From: Alphaproteobacteria bacterium
Lineage (GTDB): Bacteria; Pseudomonadota; Alphaproteobacteria; RF32; CAG-239
Assembly (NCBI GenBank): GCA_017645485.1
Contig: JAGCOI010000006.1
Coordinates: 1 to 15,569, forward strand
Reading direction: 5' to 3'
Length of the DNA stretch: 15,569 bases
In this document: piece after piece, positions 1 through 6,556 of the stretch
How positions within the stretch are numbered: position 1 is the stretch's first letter
How the letters are laid out: every line of letters starts with the position of its first letter
Notes under the pieces: model-generated
Databases searched by the model: none
What the model was told of the DNA's origin: nothing
Seen by the model: only the letters and a program-made list of their open reading frames with translations
Translations under genes and position numbers: made by a program

Positions 1-10
1 TTAATTTTCT

Positions 11-50
11 GATAAAGAAAGAGTTGAGAATTTCAACAACTCTCAACTCT
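11..50 (-). terminator. Intrinsic terminator behind the tRNA-Pro gene
   Basis: A perfect 10-bp inverted repeat (AGAGTTGAGA at 20-29 and TCTCAACTCT at 41-50) encloses an 11-base loop. On the minus strand the hairpin is followed by TTTCTTTATC. It lies 26 bases beyond the 3' end of the minus-strand tRNA, where a factor-independent terminator is expected. The U tract is interrupted, so strength is uncertain. Confidence 0.6.
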
Positions 51-75
51 AAACTTTAAACACTAAACCGTATCG

Positions 76-149
76 TCGGAGTGGCCCGACTCGAACGGGC
101 GACCGCTTGCACCCCATGCAAGAATGCTAGCCAACTGCACCACACCCCG
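76..149 (-). tRNA. tRNA-Pro, anticodon GGG
   Basis: The minus strand folds into a complete 74-nt cloverleaf. The acceptor stem is CGGGGTG with CACTCCG (one G-U pair). The D arm is GTGC/GCAT, the anticodon stem CTTGC/GCAAG with loop ATGGGGT, the variable loop 5 nt, and the T arm GCCCG-TTCGAGT-CGGGC. Discriminator base is A. The anticodon is GGG, which reads CCC/CCT proline codons. The C1-G72 pair with A73 is the usual bacterial tRNA-Pro identity set and supports the call independently. The 3' CCA is not encoded, so it would be added by tRNA nucleotidyltransferase. The gene is divergent from trxB and has its own Bacteroidota-type promoter. It belongs to the foreign-looking first 1.2 kb. Confidence 0.95.
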
Positions 150-165
150 CCTGCTTTTCGCGCTG

Positions 166-173
166 CAAAAATA
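166..173 (-). promoter_or_regulatory. Bacteroidota-type -7 element for tRNA-Pro
   Basis: On the minus strand TATTTTTG matches the Bacteroidota -7 consensus TAnnTTTG, 16 bases before the tRNA. A start about 7 bases downstream would give a leader of roughly 10 nt. No convincing -33 TTTG element is seen. Confidence 0.55.
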
Positions 174-255
174 CAACTTTTTTGAATACAACGACTATCT
201 TTAAAACATTTTTAATGCCCTTTGCAGAAATACGACTTTATTTAATTCTTTTTTG

Positions 256-263
256 TATCTTTG
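256..263 (+). promoter_or_regulatory. Bacteroidota-type -7 element for trxB
   Basis: TATCTTTG followed by C is an exact match to the TAnnTTTG promoter element of Bacteroidota housekeeping genes, 30 bases before the trxB ATG. The upstream -33 box is weak. As is common in Bacteroidota, only AT-rich sequence and no clear Shine-Dalgarno lies between it and the start codon. Confidence 0.65.
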
Positions 264-293
264 CAAAAAAATTTAAACACCTTATTAATTAAT

Positions 294-1235
294 ATGGAGC
301 ACATTCAATGCCTTATCCTTGGCTCAGGCCCTGCTGGCTACACAACCGCCATCTACACCGGCCGCGCTGATATAAAAACTGTTATCTATGAAGGACCGCT
401 AACAGGCGGACAGCTCACTCAGACCACCGAAATCGAGAACTTCCCGGGCTACCCGGAAGGCATCCAGGGTAACCAGATGATGGATGACCTGCGCCGTCAA
501 GCCGAGCGCTTCGGCACCGAGTTCCGCATGGGTTCGATAGTGGAAGTCGACGCCTCGAAACGTCCATTCCACTGCAAGTCGGACTTCGGCGACGAGTTTC
601 TGGCTGACGTCATCGTCGTCGCCACCGGCGCCTCAGCGCGTTACCTCGGACTGCCGACAGAAGAGCAGTTTAAAGGCGGCGGAGTGTCGGCTTGCGCCAC
701 ATGCGACGGCTTTTTCTACCGCGGCAAAGACGTGGCAGTGGTGGGAGGCGGCGACACTGCCTGCGAAGACGCCACGTATCTCGCACACCTCTGCAACAAA
801 GTGTATATGATAGTGCGCCGCGACGTGCTGCGCGCCTCGAAAGCCATGCAGCACCGCGTGATGAACACCCCAAACATCGAGATACTCTGGAACACCAACA
901 CCAAAGAGCTGTTCGGCGAAGTGAGCGGATTCATGAGCACACTGCAAGGCGCCATCGTGGTCAACAACAAGACCGGCGAGGAACGCACACTGAAGATCGA
1001 CGGATTCTTCGAGGCTATCGGTCACATCCCGAACACCGACGTGTTCAAGGGAATCCTCGAGATGGACGAGACGGGCTACATCATCACCAAGCCGAAATCT
1101 ACAGCCACCAGCGTGGAAGGCATATTCGCAGCAGGCGACTGCCAGGATAAGACCTACCGCCAAGCGATAGTGGCAGCAGGGAGCGGCGCAATGGCAGGTA
1201 TAGAAGTGGAGAGATTTCTCATTGAGAAACGTTAG
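294..1235 (+). CDS. trxB: Thioredoxin-disulfide reductase
   Basis: Cytoplasmic flavoenzyme that passes electrons from NADPH through FAD and a redox disulfide to thioredoxin. The 313-residue product has the family's usual length. It shows the FAD-binding GSGPAG near residues 10-15, the CATC redox pair (Cys134, Cys137) followed by DGFF, the NADPH-binding GGGDTA at 151-156, and the FAD-contacting FAAGDCQD near 278-285. I chose ATG 294; an upstream in-frame TTG at 261 lies inside the promoter element. Codon use is rich in C/G third positions, unlike every gene after 1240. With the TAnnTTTG promoter this points to a Bacteroidota source. The gene is complete and ends in TAG exactly where the sequence character changes. 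Confidence 0.95.
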   Translation: MEHIQCLILGSGPAGYTTAIYTGRADIKTVIYEGPLTGGQLTQTTEIENFPGYPEGIQGNQMMDDLRRQAERFGTEFRMGSIVEVDASKRPFHCKSDFGDEFLADVIVVATGASARYLGLPTEEQFKGGGVSACATCDGFFYRGKDVAVVGGGDTACEDATYLAHLCNKVYMIVRRDVLRASKAMQHRVMNTPNIEILWNTNTKELFGEVSGFMSTLQGAIVVNNKTGEERTLKIDGFFEAIGHIPNTDVFKGILEMDETGYIITKPKSTATSVEGIFAAGDCQDKTYRQAIVAAGSGAMAGIEVERFLIEKR

Positions 1236-1827
1236 TCGGCGTTTCAGCATTTAAAATTTCCATTTCGGCACTTTCAAGCTTTTGAACGCTTGTCTCCAAA
1301 CTTTTTATTTTGGTAAGCAGTGCATTTCTTTACGCAATCACTCTGTCACGAGCCAAAAGAGCGGCTTTCAGATTTGTTTGTTCTTCACCGTTTTCATCAC
1401 TTATCCACCCGCCGTTGTCCGCAATTTCTTTCATTTTTTCTTCAACGACCAATGCCTGTTCTTTATATCTGTTCAGGTCGTTTTCGTTGTCAAAATCTTC
1501 TTCGGCTATCAGTGAAAACATCGAATTGATGTTTTTATGCACGGCAACAAAATCACTCATCAATTCCGCATAAGCATTACGCGAATCTTTCAGCGCCGAT
1601 TTTAATGTGCCCGTTTTATTGTAAATATGATATGAATACGCACCCCAAACGCTCATACACAAAAACAAAAGCAAAAGAAAAATTTGCATTTTCGAAGATA
1701 TATTTAAAACCTTAGCGCGTCCGCCGCTTCTGAAAATAATCTCTTTGGTTGAAAAAAGCGGCTTTGACGGTGCATAATGCATCTTACGCGGTTTTTTTAT
1801 TTTAAATTTGTGTGCGTTCTTCCTCAT
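1236..1827 (-). pseudogene. Truncated M23-type envelope peptidase gene, N-terminal part with an in-frame stop
   Basis: From ATG 1827 (GGAAAG just upstream; a GTG at 1839 is possible) 165 codons are read before TAA at 1330-1332. The product has a basic cytosolic N-terminus, the segment IFRSGGRAKVLNISSKMQ (residues 31-48), one membrane helix at about 49-66 and a long coiled coil. From family knowledge this resembles the N-terminus of alphaproteobacterial M23 (LytM) peptidoglycan endopeptidases with an 'FRSGGRVRYL' motif. The peptidase domain itself is absent, so the family call is inferred. After the TAA the same frame continues as RNALLTKIKSLETSVQKLE, keeping the heptad pattern. A single change of TAA to GAA would restore ARDRVIAERNALL. 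The frame then runs into the trxB region at about 1236, where homology must end. This could be a broken gene or an assembly artefact. Confidence 0.65.
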
Positions 1828-1924
1828 ATAACTTTCCACAAAATCAAAACGCCCGAAATTTATTTATTTTTTTCGCGGCAGGGCGTATTTATATCATACT
1901 TTTTTAAAAAAATAAAGCTTTTTT

Positions 1925-2251
1925 TCAATCCTCTAAATCCGAATCAAAAATAACAAATTCTCTGTCCCCCGCCATATTCAAAACTACGCGTGCACGCTCA
2001 TCTAACATATCCAAATCCAAACTTTGCGGTGACAGACGGCGAACCTTTTGATCCCACTCTTGTTTTTCAAGCGCATATTTTTCAGCGCTCGCACGGGCAT
2101 CTGAAACTTCTTTATTTAAATTGATATATTTAATTAACCCGCGCTCTCCGCGAACGGCATAAAACGTAAAATAAACAGAAACCAAAACAAGCACTAAAAA
2201 AAAGCCCGACGAACTTTTGATTTTTGATATAAACTGTTTAAGTCTGTTCAT
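1925..2251 (-). CDS. ftsB: Cell division protein FtsB (DivIC/septum formation initiator family)
   Basis: Bitopic membrane protein of the FtsQLB divisome complex, which signals septal peptidoglycan synthesis through FtsWI. The 108-residue product has a short cytoplasmic N-terminus, one membrane helix at about residues 17-33, then a periplasmic coiled coil. The conserved C-terminal block SLDLDMLDERARVVLNMA at about 78-95 is characteristic of alphaproteobacterial FtsB. ATG 2251 is preferred because it has GAGGG five bases upstream. An in-frame ATG at 2272 would sit almost on the transcription start predicted from a TATACT -10 box (2286-2281). In many alphaproteobacteria ftsB lies between eno and pdhA; here it lies between an outer-membrane protein gene and the M23 remnant. 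Family assignment is secure. Confidence 0.88.
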   Translation of the reverse strand: MNRLKQFISKIKSSSGFFLVLVLVSVYFTFYAVRGERGLIKYINLNKEVSDARASAEKYALEKQEWDQKVRRLSPQSLDLDMLDERARVVLNMAGDREFVIFDSDLED

Positions 2252-2280
2252 TTTTCCCTCTGTTTTTTTCATCCGCCTAG

Positions 2281-2286
2281 AGTATA
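2281..2286 (-). promoter_or_regulatory. -10 box of a probable ftsB promoter
   Basis: TATACT on the minus strand, immediately after the terminator of the upstream gene. Transcription would start near 2274, giving a leader of about 23 nt to ATG 2251. No consensus -35 is seen at the right distance, so this is a moderate call. Confidence 0.4.
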
Positions 2287-2316
2287 AAAATCAATATTTA
2301 AAAATTCGTTATAAAA

Positions 2317-2349
2317 ATAAAAAACTCCGAAACATTTCGGAGTTTTTTT
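2317..2349 (-). terminator. Intrinsic terminator of the outer-membrane protein gene
   Basis: CTCCGAA (2325-2331) pairs with TTCGGAG (2336-2342) around a 4-base loop, flanked by an A run on one side and a T run on the other. It can therefore stop transcription on either strand. On the minus strand it follows the beta-barrel gene's stop codon by about 12 bases and separates that gene from ftsB. Confidence 0.88.
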
Positions 2350-2360
2350 ATCAGGCATTC

Positions 2361-2927
2361 TTAAAACATAAATCTTAAACCTGCCGTCACTTCTTTTAAG
2401 TTGTTGACACGCTTCATACCGAGATATGAATACCGTCCCATCATACGAAAAGCAAAATGCTCGTTAAAATCATATTGCATACCTATACCGGCACGATACC
2501 CTATACGGTTTTGAGATTTATTGGCCACATCAGGATATCTGAAATCAAAACGATAGTTGGCAAGACCGAGCGAACCGAGCAAATTAAATTGCGAACACAT
2601 AATCGGCATATATCCGTACAAATCCACACCGTATGCCAAAAATTCGGTTGAATGTTTTTCACCGTCAATTGTTTTCTTTTCTTTAAGCGCTTGTTGATAA
2701 AAAGCTTCCAGTCCCATATATCCGTACATTCTCGCACCGATATTAATCGAAGGTGAACTGTAGCTTTCTTTCATATGTCGGGCAGCGCCGCCGAATTTCG
2801 CATTTGAATAAATATAATCGGCACCGATATAAGGATGCATTTGATTATACACATCATTCCAATATCCGGCTTGAGCTTCAAAAGCAAAAATCGAAGCCAC
2901 ACCGGCAAGTAACAGAGTTTTTTTCAT
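2361..2927 (-). CDS. Small outer-membrane beta-barrel protein
   Basis: The 188-residue product begins with a Sec signal peptide, MKKTLLLAGVASIFAFEAQA, with a likely cut before GYW. The mature part has alternating polar/aromatic stretches (YIGADYIYSN, INIGARMYGYMGLEAFY, YGVDLYGYMP, LLGSLGLANYRFDF, IGYRAGIGMQYDF, AFRMMGRYSYLG, VTAGLRFMF). These fit eight transmembrane strands of the OmpA/OmpX-like 'outer membrane beta-barrel' class. The terminal Phe is the usual BAM recognition signature. No peptidoglycan-binding OmpA domain is present. ATG 2927 is chosen because of the signal peptide and an upstream GGAG; the frame stays open to 3260 but that part is antisense to the next gene. The function beyond an envelope barrel is unknown. 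It is monocistronic and divergent from the glycosylase gene. Confidence 0.82.
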   Translation of the reverse strand: MKKTLLLAGVASIFAFEAQAGYWNDVYNQMHPYIGADYIYSNAKFGGAARHMKESYSSPSINIGARMYGYMGLEAFYQQALKEKKTIDGEKHSTEFLAYGVDLYGYMPIMCSQFNLLGSLGLANYRFDFRYPDVANKSQNRIGYRAGIGMQYDFNEHFAFRMMGRYSYLGMKRVNNLKEVTAGLRFMF

Positions 2928-2975
2928 ATTAAATATTCTCCTATTTATAAATAGTTTTATGTTAAATTTGAATTC

Positions 2976-2981
2976 ATTATA
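2976..2981 (-). promoter_or_regulatory. -10 box of the outer-membrane protein promoter
   Basis: TATAAT on the minus strand, about 50 bases before ATG 2927. A TTGCAG lies upstream but 22 bases away, too far for a normal -35. The call rests on the -10 alone. Confidence 0.35.
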
Positions 2982-3049
2982 AAAAGTTCTCTTGCTATAT
3001 ATTCTGCAAAAACAAAATTTAAATGGTGCGTTTTCAAAAAAAATAATGA

Positions 3050-3055
3050 TATAAT
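3050..3055 (+). promoter_or_regulatory. -10 box of the glycosylase/phosphotransferase operon promoter
   Basis: A perfect TATAAT lies 28 bases before ATG 3084, giving a predicted leader of about 22 nt that contains the GGAG ribosome site at 3073-3076. The -35 region (near 3027-3032) does not match consensus. Confidence 0.5.
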
Positions 3056-3083
3056 GCATCAAACAATGTTTTGGAGATAAAAT

Positions 3084-3719
3084 ATGTGTTTTTCCAATCC
3101 TGACAACAATTGCACAAAATGCGCACGACTCGCCGAGTTTCGCTGTCAAAACCGCCAAAAATTTCCGGCTTACCACAATGCGCCCGTACCCTCTTTCGGC
3201 TCTCTTGGCGCACAATTGCTTATTGTCGGCATGGCTCCCGGTTTGCACGGTGCCAACCAAACAGGCAGACCTTTTACAAACGACGGTGCGGGAGACACGC
3301 TAATGCTTGCCTTAAAAAAATTTGATTTTGCCACGGGCGAATATAAAAAGAAAAAAGATGACGGCTTTGAGCTTGTCAATGCACGTATTACAAACACCGT
3401 CAGGTGTGTACCGCCTCAAAACAAAATCACCTCTGAAGAAATCAAAAATTGCATGCCTTTTTTACAAAAAGAAATGGCACAAATGCCAAATCTTAAAGTT
3501 CTGCTCGCCATCGGCAAAGATGCGCACGATGCCATACTTCAAGCCTTATTTTTGAAAAAAAGCGATTTTACGTTTGCACACGGCAATGTCCATTATTTAC
3601 CCGTACGTCAACTCATTTTGGTTGATTCTTACCACACATCACGCTACAACATCAGCACCAAACGTTTAACGCCTCAAATGTTTGACAATGTCATGAAACA
3701 AACGAAAGAACTCTTATGA
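3084..3719 (+). CDS. Uracil-DNA glycosylase, family 5 (UDGb type)
   Basis: Removes uracil, and in this family often other deaminated bases, from DNA to start base-excision repair. The 211-residue product carries GMAPGLHGANQTGRPF at 49-64, the family 5 form of motif 1, which lacks the polar activating residue of other families. SYHTSRYN at 182-189 is the second active-site motif. Cys10, Cys13, Cys108 and Cys123 occupy the four expected [4Fe-4S] ligand positions (CTKC-ARLAEFR and VRCVPPQNK...NC). ATG 3084 has GGAG seven bases upstream. One departure from the usual motif is FTND where FTGD is common. The stop codon overlaps the next gene's start (ATGA), so the two are likely translated as a coupled pair. 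Family assignment is strong; the exact substrate range is not visible. Confidence 0.9.
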   Translation: MCFSNPDNNCTKCARLAEFRCQNRQKFPAYHNAPVPSFGSLGAQLLIVGMAPGLHGANQTGRPFTNDGAGDTLMLALKKFDFATGEYKKKKDDGFELVNARITNTVRCVPPQNKITSEEIKNCMPFLQKEMAQMPNLKVLLAIGKDAHDAILQALFLKKSDFTFAHGNVHYLPVRQLILVDSYHTSRYNISTKRLTPQMFDNVMKQTKELL

Positions 3720-5506
3720 AAAAATTTTTAATTGACACTTTTGTTTTTATCTTTGCCGTTTTTGCTTTTGTTTGTTTTTTTGTTTTTCTTCAAACGCATT
3801 ACATCTGGGGAAATATTGACATCGAGCAAATTTTAATCAATCTCAACGAAGGCATTGATTTAATTTCCGACCACCTGCTTATCGGTTATATCATCAGCAT
3901 TATCTTAGGTATCGTCACGGCTGTTGCCACCTCTGTTTTCTTAAAAAAGAATTGGCGCCTGTTTACCGTTTCCGTTGTGCTTTGTTTTGTTGTTTTGTGG
4001 CAAATCGGTCTTTTTTCTTACTTTTTAAACAAACATCTTTATTCCGATATTTACGAACGTGAATACACAAACCCGCAAAATCTGCACTTTACTTTTCCAA
4101 ATCCCAAAAGAAACATCATTGTCGCATATATCGAATCGGGTGAAGTTAATTATGCAACCGACCTAAAACAAAATCTTATTGAAAAAACATATGCCTTCAT
4201 GAACAACTCTCTTTCATTTAGCGGATTTCATCAAATACTTTATCAGGACTACACGCTTGCCGCCATGCTTTCAAGCATGTGCGCCATACCGTACAGGGGT
4301 TCAAATCTTAAAGGCTACGAGGGTTATCAAAATTTTCTTGCAAATCTTGTCTGCTATCCGCAAATCCTCAAAGAAAACGGGTATGAAACCGTTTTTATGA
4401 AAGGCGCAAACATCAATTTTTCCCGCACGGGCCTTTTTATGACAACACACGGGTTTAATGACGCCTTAGGTGCGCAGGAACTCAATCAAAAATTTGATTT
4501 ACCCTTAAAAGACAACACCGGCGGCTTTAACGGCTATCATGATGCCGCCCTTTATCATATGGTTAAAGATACTTTAACTCGTTTAAGCCAAAAAGAAAAA
4601 CCGTTTTTACTCTCATTTATCACCTTAGATACGCACTCGCCTGACTTTTTCTTAAGTCCCGGATGTAAAGGCACCTCATCACACCAACAAGATGTTGTCC
4701 GTTGCGCGGATTCAATGCTTGCAGATTTTATTTCATGGCTTAAAGAACAACCTTTTTATCCTAACACAACACTTATTGTCCTCGGCGATCATCCTCAAAC
4801 AGGCATTAACCGCATATATCCGAAATTGCGTCAACGTCAAATTATCAACTTTATCCTTAACCCCTCACCCGCTTTTTCAAAAGCAACACATTCTTCGTGG
4901 ACAACGCTTGATGTTGCACCGACAATTTTAAATGCGGCGGGCATTTCTTTTAACGGCGCAAAATTCGGACTCGGCCGCTCACTGTTTCAAACCGAGCCGA
5001 CACTTTATGAAAAATTCGGACATAAGCTTGAAACCGAACTTTTGAAATCATCTCACGTCTATAATTCTTTTGAAAAAATCAAAAACAAAAAAACACCTCA
5101 ATACAATTTTTACGAATCTTTGGGTAATGATATCAAAACGCCTGATGCCGTTTCATCTTATGCCACCTATGCCAATCCGCTTCAAGGGGCCGTATTTTTG
5201 GAAGAATTGTCTTTTAAGCTGCCGCAAACAACCTCCGATTTGGCATTTGACATCACATTTAAAACATTGCTTACAAAAAAGCGTGAACGTCGTATTAAAG
5301 TCTTTGCAAACGGCACACTTGTTGATACATGGCATGTTTCTTTTTCAGACAAACAACCCGTTTCAAAACGCGCCCTTATTCCAGCCCGTCTTATTAACGA
5401 TGACAAGCTTCTTATTTTCTTTGATGCGGATGAAGTGGCCTCATTAAGCGAGGCACTCGGTATCGGTGTTTTACGGTTTTCGCTTAATCCCGTCACACAA
5501 AAATAG
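3716..5506 (+). CDS. Membrane phosphoglycerol transferase-like enzyme (OpgB/LtaS, sulfatase superfamily)
   Basis: 596 residues. Hydrophobic helices lie near 8-27, 52-76 and 82-104, followed by an alkaline-phosphatase-fold domain expected in the periplasm. Active-site candidates are in the right order: metal-binding Glu140 in YIESGE, nucleophile Thr180 in YTLAAMLSSMCAIPY (compare TIAGMVASQCGIPL in OpgB), His307 in DTHSPD, and Asp358-His359 in VLGDHPQTG. Known relatives (OpgB/MdoB, LtaS, related envelope transferases) move phosphoglycerol or similar groups from phospholipid onto envelope glycans; which acceptor is used here cannot be told. The C-terminal 160 residues (from about 435) form an additional domain I do not recognise. 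Its start overlaps the glycosylase stop. Its stop codon lies in the terminator hairpin shared with tsf. Confidence 0.82.
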   Translation: MKKFLIDTFVFIFAVFAFVCFFVFLQTHYIWGNIDIEQILINLNEGIDLISDHLLIGYIISIILGIVTAVATSVFLKKNWRLFTVSVVLCFVVLWQIGLFSYFLNKHLYSDIYEREYTNPQNLHFTFPNPKRNIIVAYIESGEVNYATDLKQNLIEKTYAFMNNSLSFSGFHQILYQDYTLAAMLSSMCAIPYRGSNLKGYEGYQNFLANLVCYPQILKENGYETVFMKGANINFSRTGLFMTTHGFNDALGAQELNQKFDLPLKDNTGGFNGYHDAALYHMVKDTLTRLSQKEKPFLLSFITLDTHSPDFFLSPGCKGTSSHQQDVVRCADSMLADFISWLKEQPFYPNTTLIVLGDHPQTGINRIYPKLRQRQIINFILNPSPAFSKATHSSWTTLDVAPTILNAAGISFNGAKFGLGRSLFQTEPTLYEKFGHKLETELLKSSHVYNSFEKIKNKKTPQYNFYESLGNDIKTPDAVSSYATYANPLQGAVFLEELSFKLPQTTSDLAFDITFKTLLTKKRERRIKVFANGTLVDTWHVSFSDKQPVSKRALIPARLINDDKLLIFFDADEVASLSEALGIGVLRFSLNPVTQK

Positions 5507-5526
5507 CGGAAGAAAATATCTTCCGC
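5500..5526. terminator. Hairpin terminator between the phosphotransferase and tsf genes
   Basis: GCGGAAGA (5506-5513) pairs with TCTTCCGC (5519-5526) around a 5-base loop. On the minus strand it is followed by TATTTTTG, so it best serves as the intrinsic terminator of rpsB-tsf. The last base of the plus-strand gene's TAG stop is inside the stem, so the two converging transcripts share it. Confidence 0.75.
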
Positions 5527-5557
5527 CATCTTCAATTTCATATAAATATTTGAAAAA

Positions 5558-6484
5558 TTATTTATTGAGTTGTGCCGCAACTTCGGCAGCAAAATCTTCT
5601 TCTCTCTTTTGAAGACCTTCGCCGAGTTTGAAACGAACATAAGAAGCCAATTTGATTTCTGCACCAAATTCTTTGGCAGCTTCGGCAATAACATCTTTCA
5701 CCTTCTTATCGGGATCCATAATGTAAGCTTGTTCTTCCAAAACAACTTCTTCATAATATTTACGCACGCGACCTTCAACCATTTTTTCAATAATGTTTTC
5801 AGGCTTTCCTGAAGCACGAGCCTGTTCGGCATAAATGCTTCTTTCGTGATTAACGGCTTCGCTGTCAACACTTGCAATATTTGCAAAAAGCGGTGCAGAA
5901 GCCGCAATGTGCATGGCAATATGCTTACCGAGCTCATTTAATTTATCTTTATCGGCATTTGATTCCAAAGCAACCAAAACACCTATTTTACCCAAATTCG
6001 GTTTTAAGGCACTGTGTACATACGTTGCCACAACACCGTTTTTAACTTCCAAAACGGCTGCACGGCGCAAATTCATGTTTTCACCGATTTTAGCAATCAT
6101 ATCGGTCAAACGTTCACCGAAAGATTTACCGCATTTCGGGCAACCGAAATTTTTCATTTTTTCAACATCGCCGTCATTTAATAAGGCAACTGTTGCGGCA
6201 TCTTGCACATATTCTTGGAAAATATCGTTTTTCGCAACAAAGTCCGTTTCTGAGTTTACTTCAACAACGGAAGCTCTGTTTGCATCAACGGCAACGGCCA
6301 CCAAACCTTCCGCAGCAATACGGCTGGCTTTTTTAGCCGCTGTAGCCAAACCTTTTTTTCTGAGCCAGTCAACAGCCTGATCCATATCACCGTTGGCTTC
6401 AACCAAAGCCTTTTTGCAATCAAGCATGCCGGCACCGGTTGTTTCTCTTAATTCTTTTACTTTTGCAGCAGTAATTTCTGCCAT
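5558..6484 (-). CDS. tsf: Translation elongation factor Ts
   Basis: Guanine nucleotide exchange factor that regenerates EF-Tu-GTP in the cytoplasm. The 308-residue product has the N-terminal UBA-like segment ([20 protein letters not shown] at 4-23), the TDFVAKN signature at 80-86 that contacts EF-Tu, and the two core subdomains ([27 protein letters not shown]). AAGGAA lies eight bases before ATG 6484. It follows rpsB at 72 bp, the usual bacterial pair, but pyrH and frr, which often come next in alphaproteobacteria, are absent. Instead a terminator follows directly. An unusual detail is GCPKCGKS around residues 114-121, a CPxC pair in the core. Confidence 0.97.
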   Translation of the reverse strand: MAEITAAKVKELRETTGAGMLDCKKALVEANGDMDQAVDWLRKKGLATAAKKASRIAAEGLVAVAVDANRASVVEVNSETDFVAKNDIFQEYVQDAATVALLNDGDVEKMKNFGCPKCGKSFGERLTDMIAKIGENMNLRRAAVLEVKNGVVATYVHSALKPNLGKIGVLVALESNADKDKLNELGKHIAMHIAASAPLFANIASVDSEAVNHERSIYAEQARASGKPENIIEKMVEGRVRKYYEEVVLEEQAYIMDPDKKVKDVIAEAAKEFGAEIKLASYVRFKLGEGLQKREEDFAAEVAAQLNK

Positions 6485-6515
6485 ATCTTTATTCCTTTAT
6501 TAAAATTGAACCATT

Positions 6516-6543
6516 AAAGGCGGCAATGAAAATCACCGCCTTT
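6516..6543 (-). other. Inverted repeat between rpsB and tsf
   Basis: AAAGGCGG (6516-6523) and CCGCCTTT (6536-6543) form a perfect 8-bp stem with a 12-base loop in the transcript of rpsB-tsf. It is followed by TTTAATGG rather than a U run, so full termination is unlikely. It may be a partial terminator, a processing site or a 3'-end stabiliser that sets the S2/EF-Ts ratio. Confidence 0.6.
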
Positions 6544-6556
6544 TCATTAACAGTCG

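Noticed and set aside
692..1150. Second plus-strand frame of about 150 codons inside trxB
   Set aside because: Arg/His-rich shadow translation of trxB in another frame, with no start signals.
633..1250. Long open frame on the minus strand opposite trxB (about 205 codons)
   Set aside because: It is an antisense by-product of the G/C-rich third positions of trxB; its translation is Cys/His/Ala-rich with no recognisable domain, and no promoter or ribosome site supports it.
1330..1332. TAA read as a sense codon (genetic code change), because the coiled coil continues after it
   Set aside because: tsf, rpsB, rne and the M48 gene all end at TAA at the expected family lengths, so TAA is a normal stop here; mutation or sequence error is the simpler reading.
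1840..1924. CGCCC...GGGCG repeat and TATAAA box in the gap between ftsB and the M23 remnant
   Set aside because: The loop is about 25 bases and the promoter match is weak, so neither a terminator nor a promoter can be supported.
2928..3260. Longer form of the outer-membrane protein with 111 additional N-terminal residues
   Set aside because: The extension covers the promoter region and lies antisense to the glycosylase gene; the signal peptide and ribosome site place the start at 2927.
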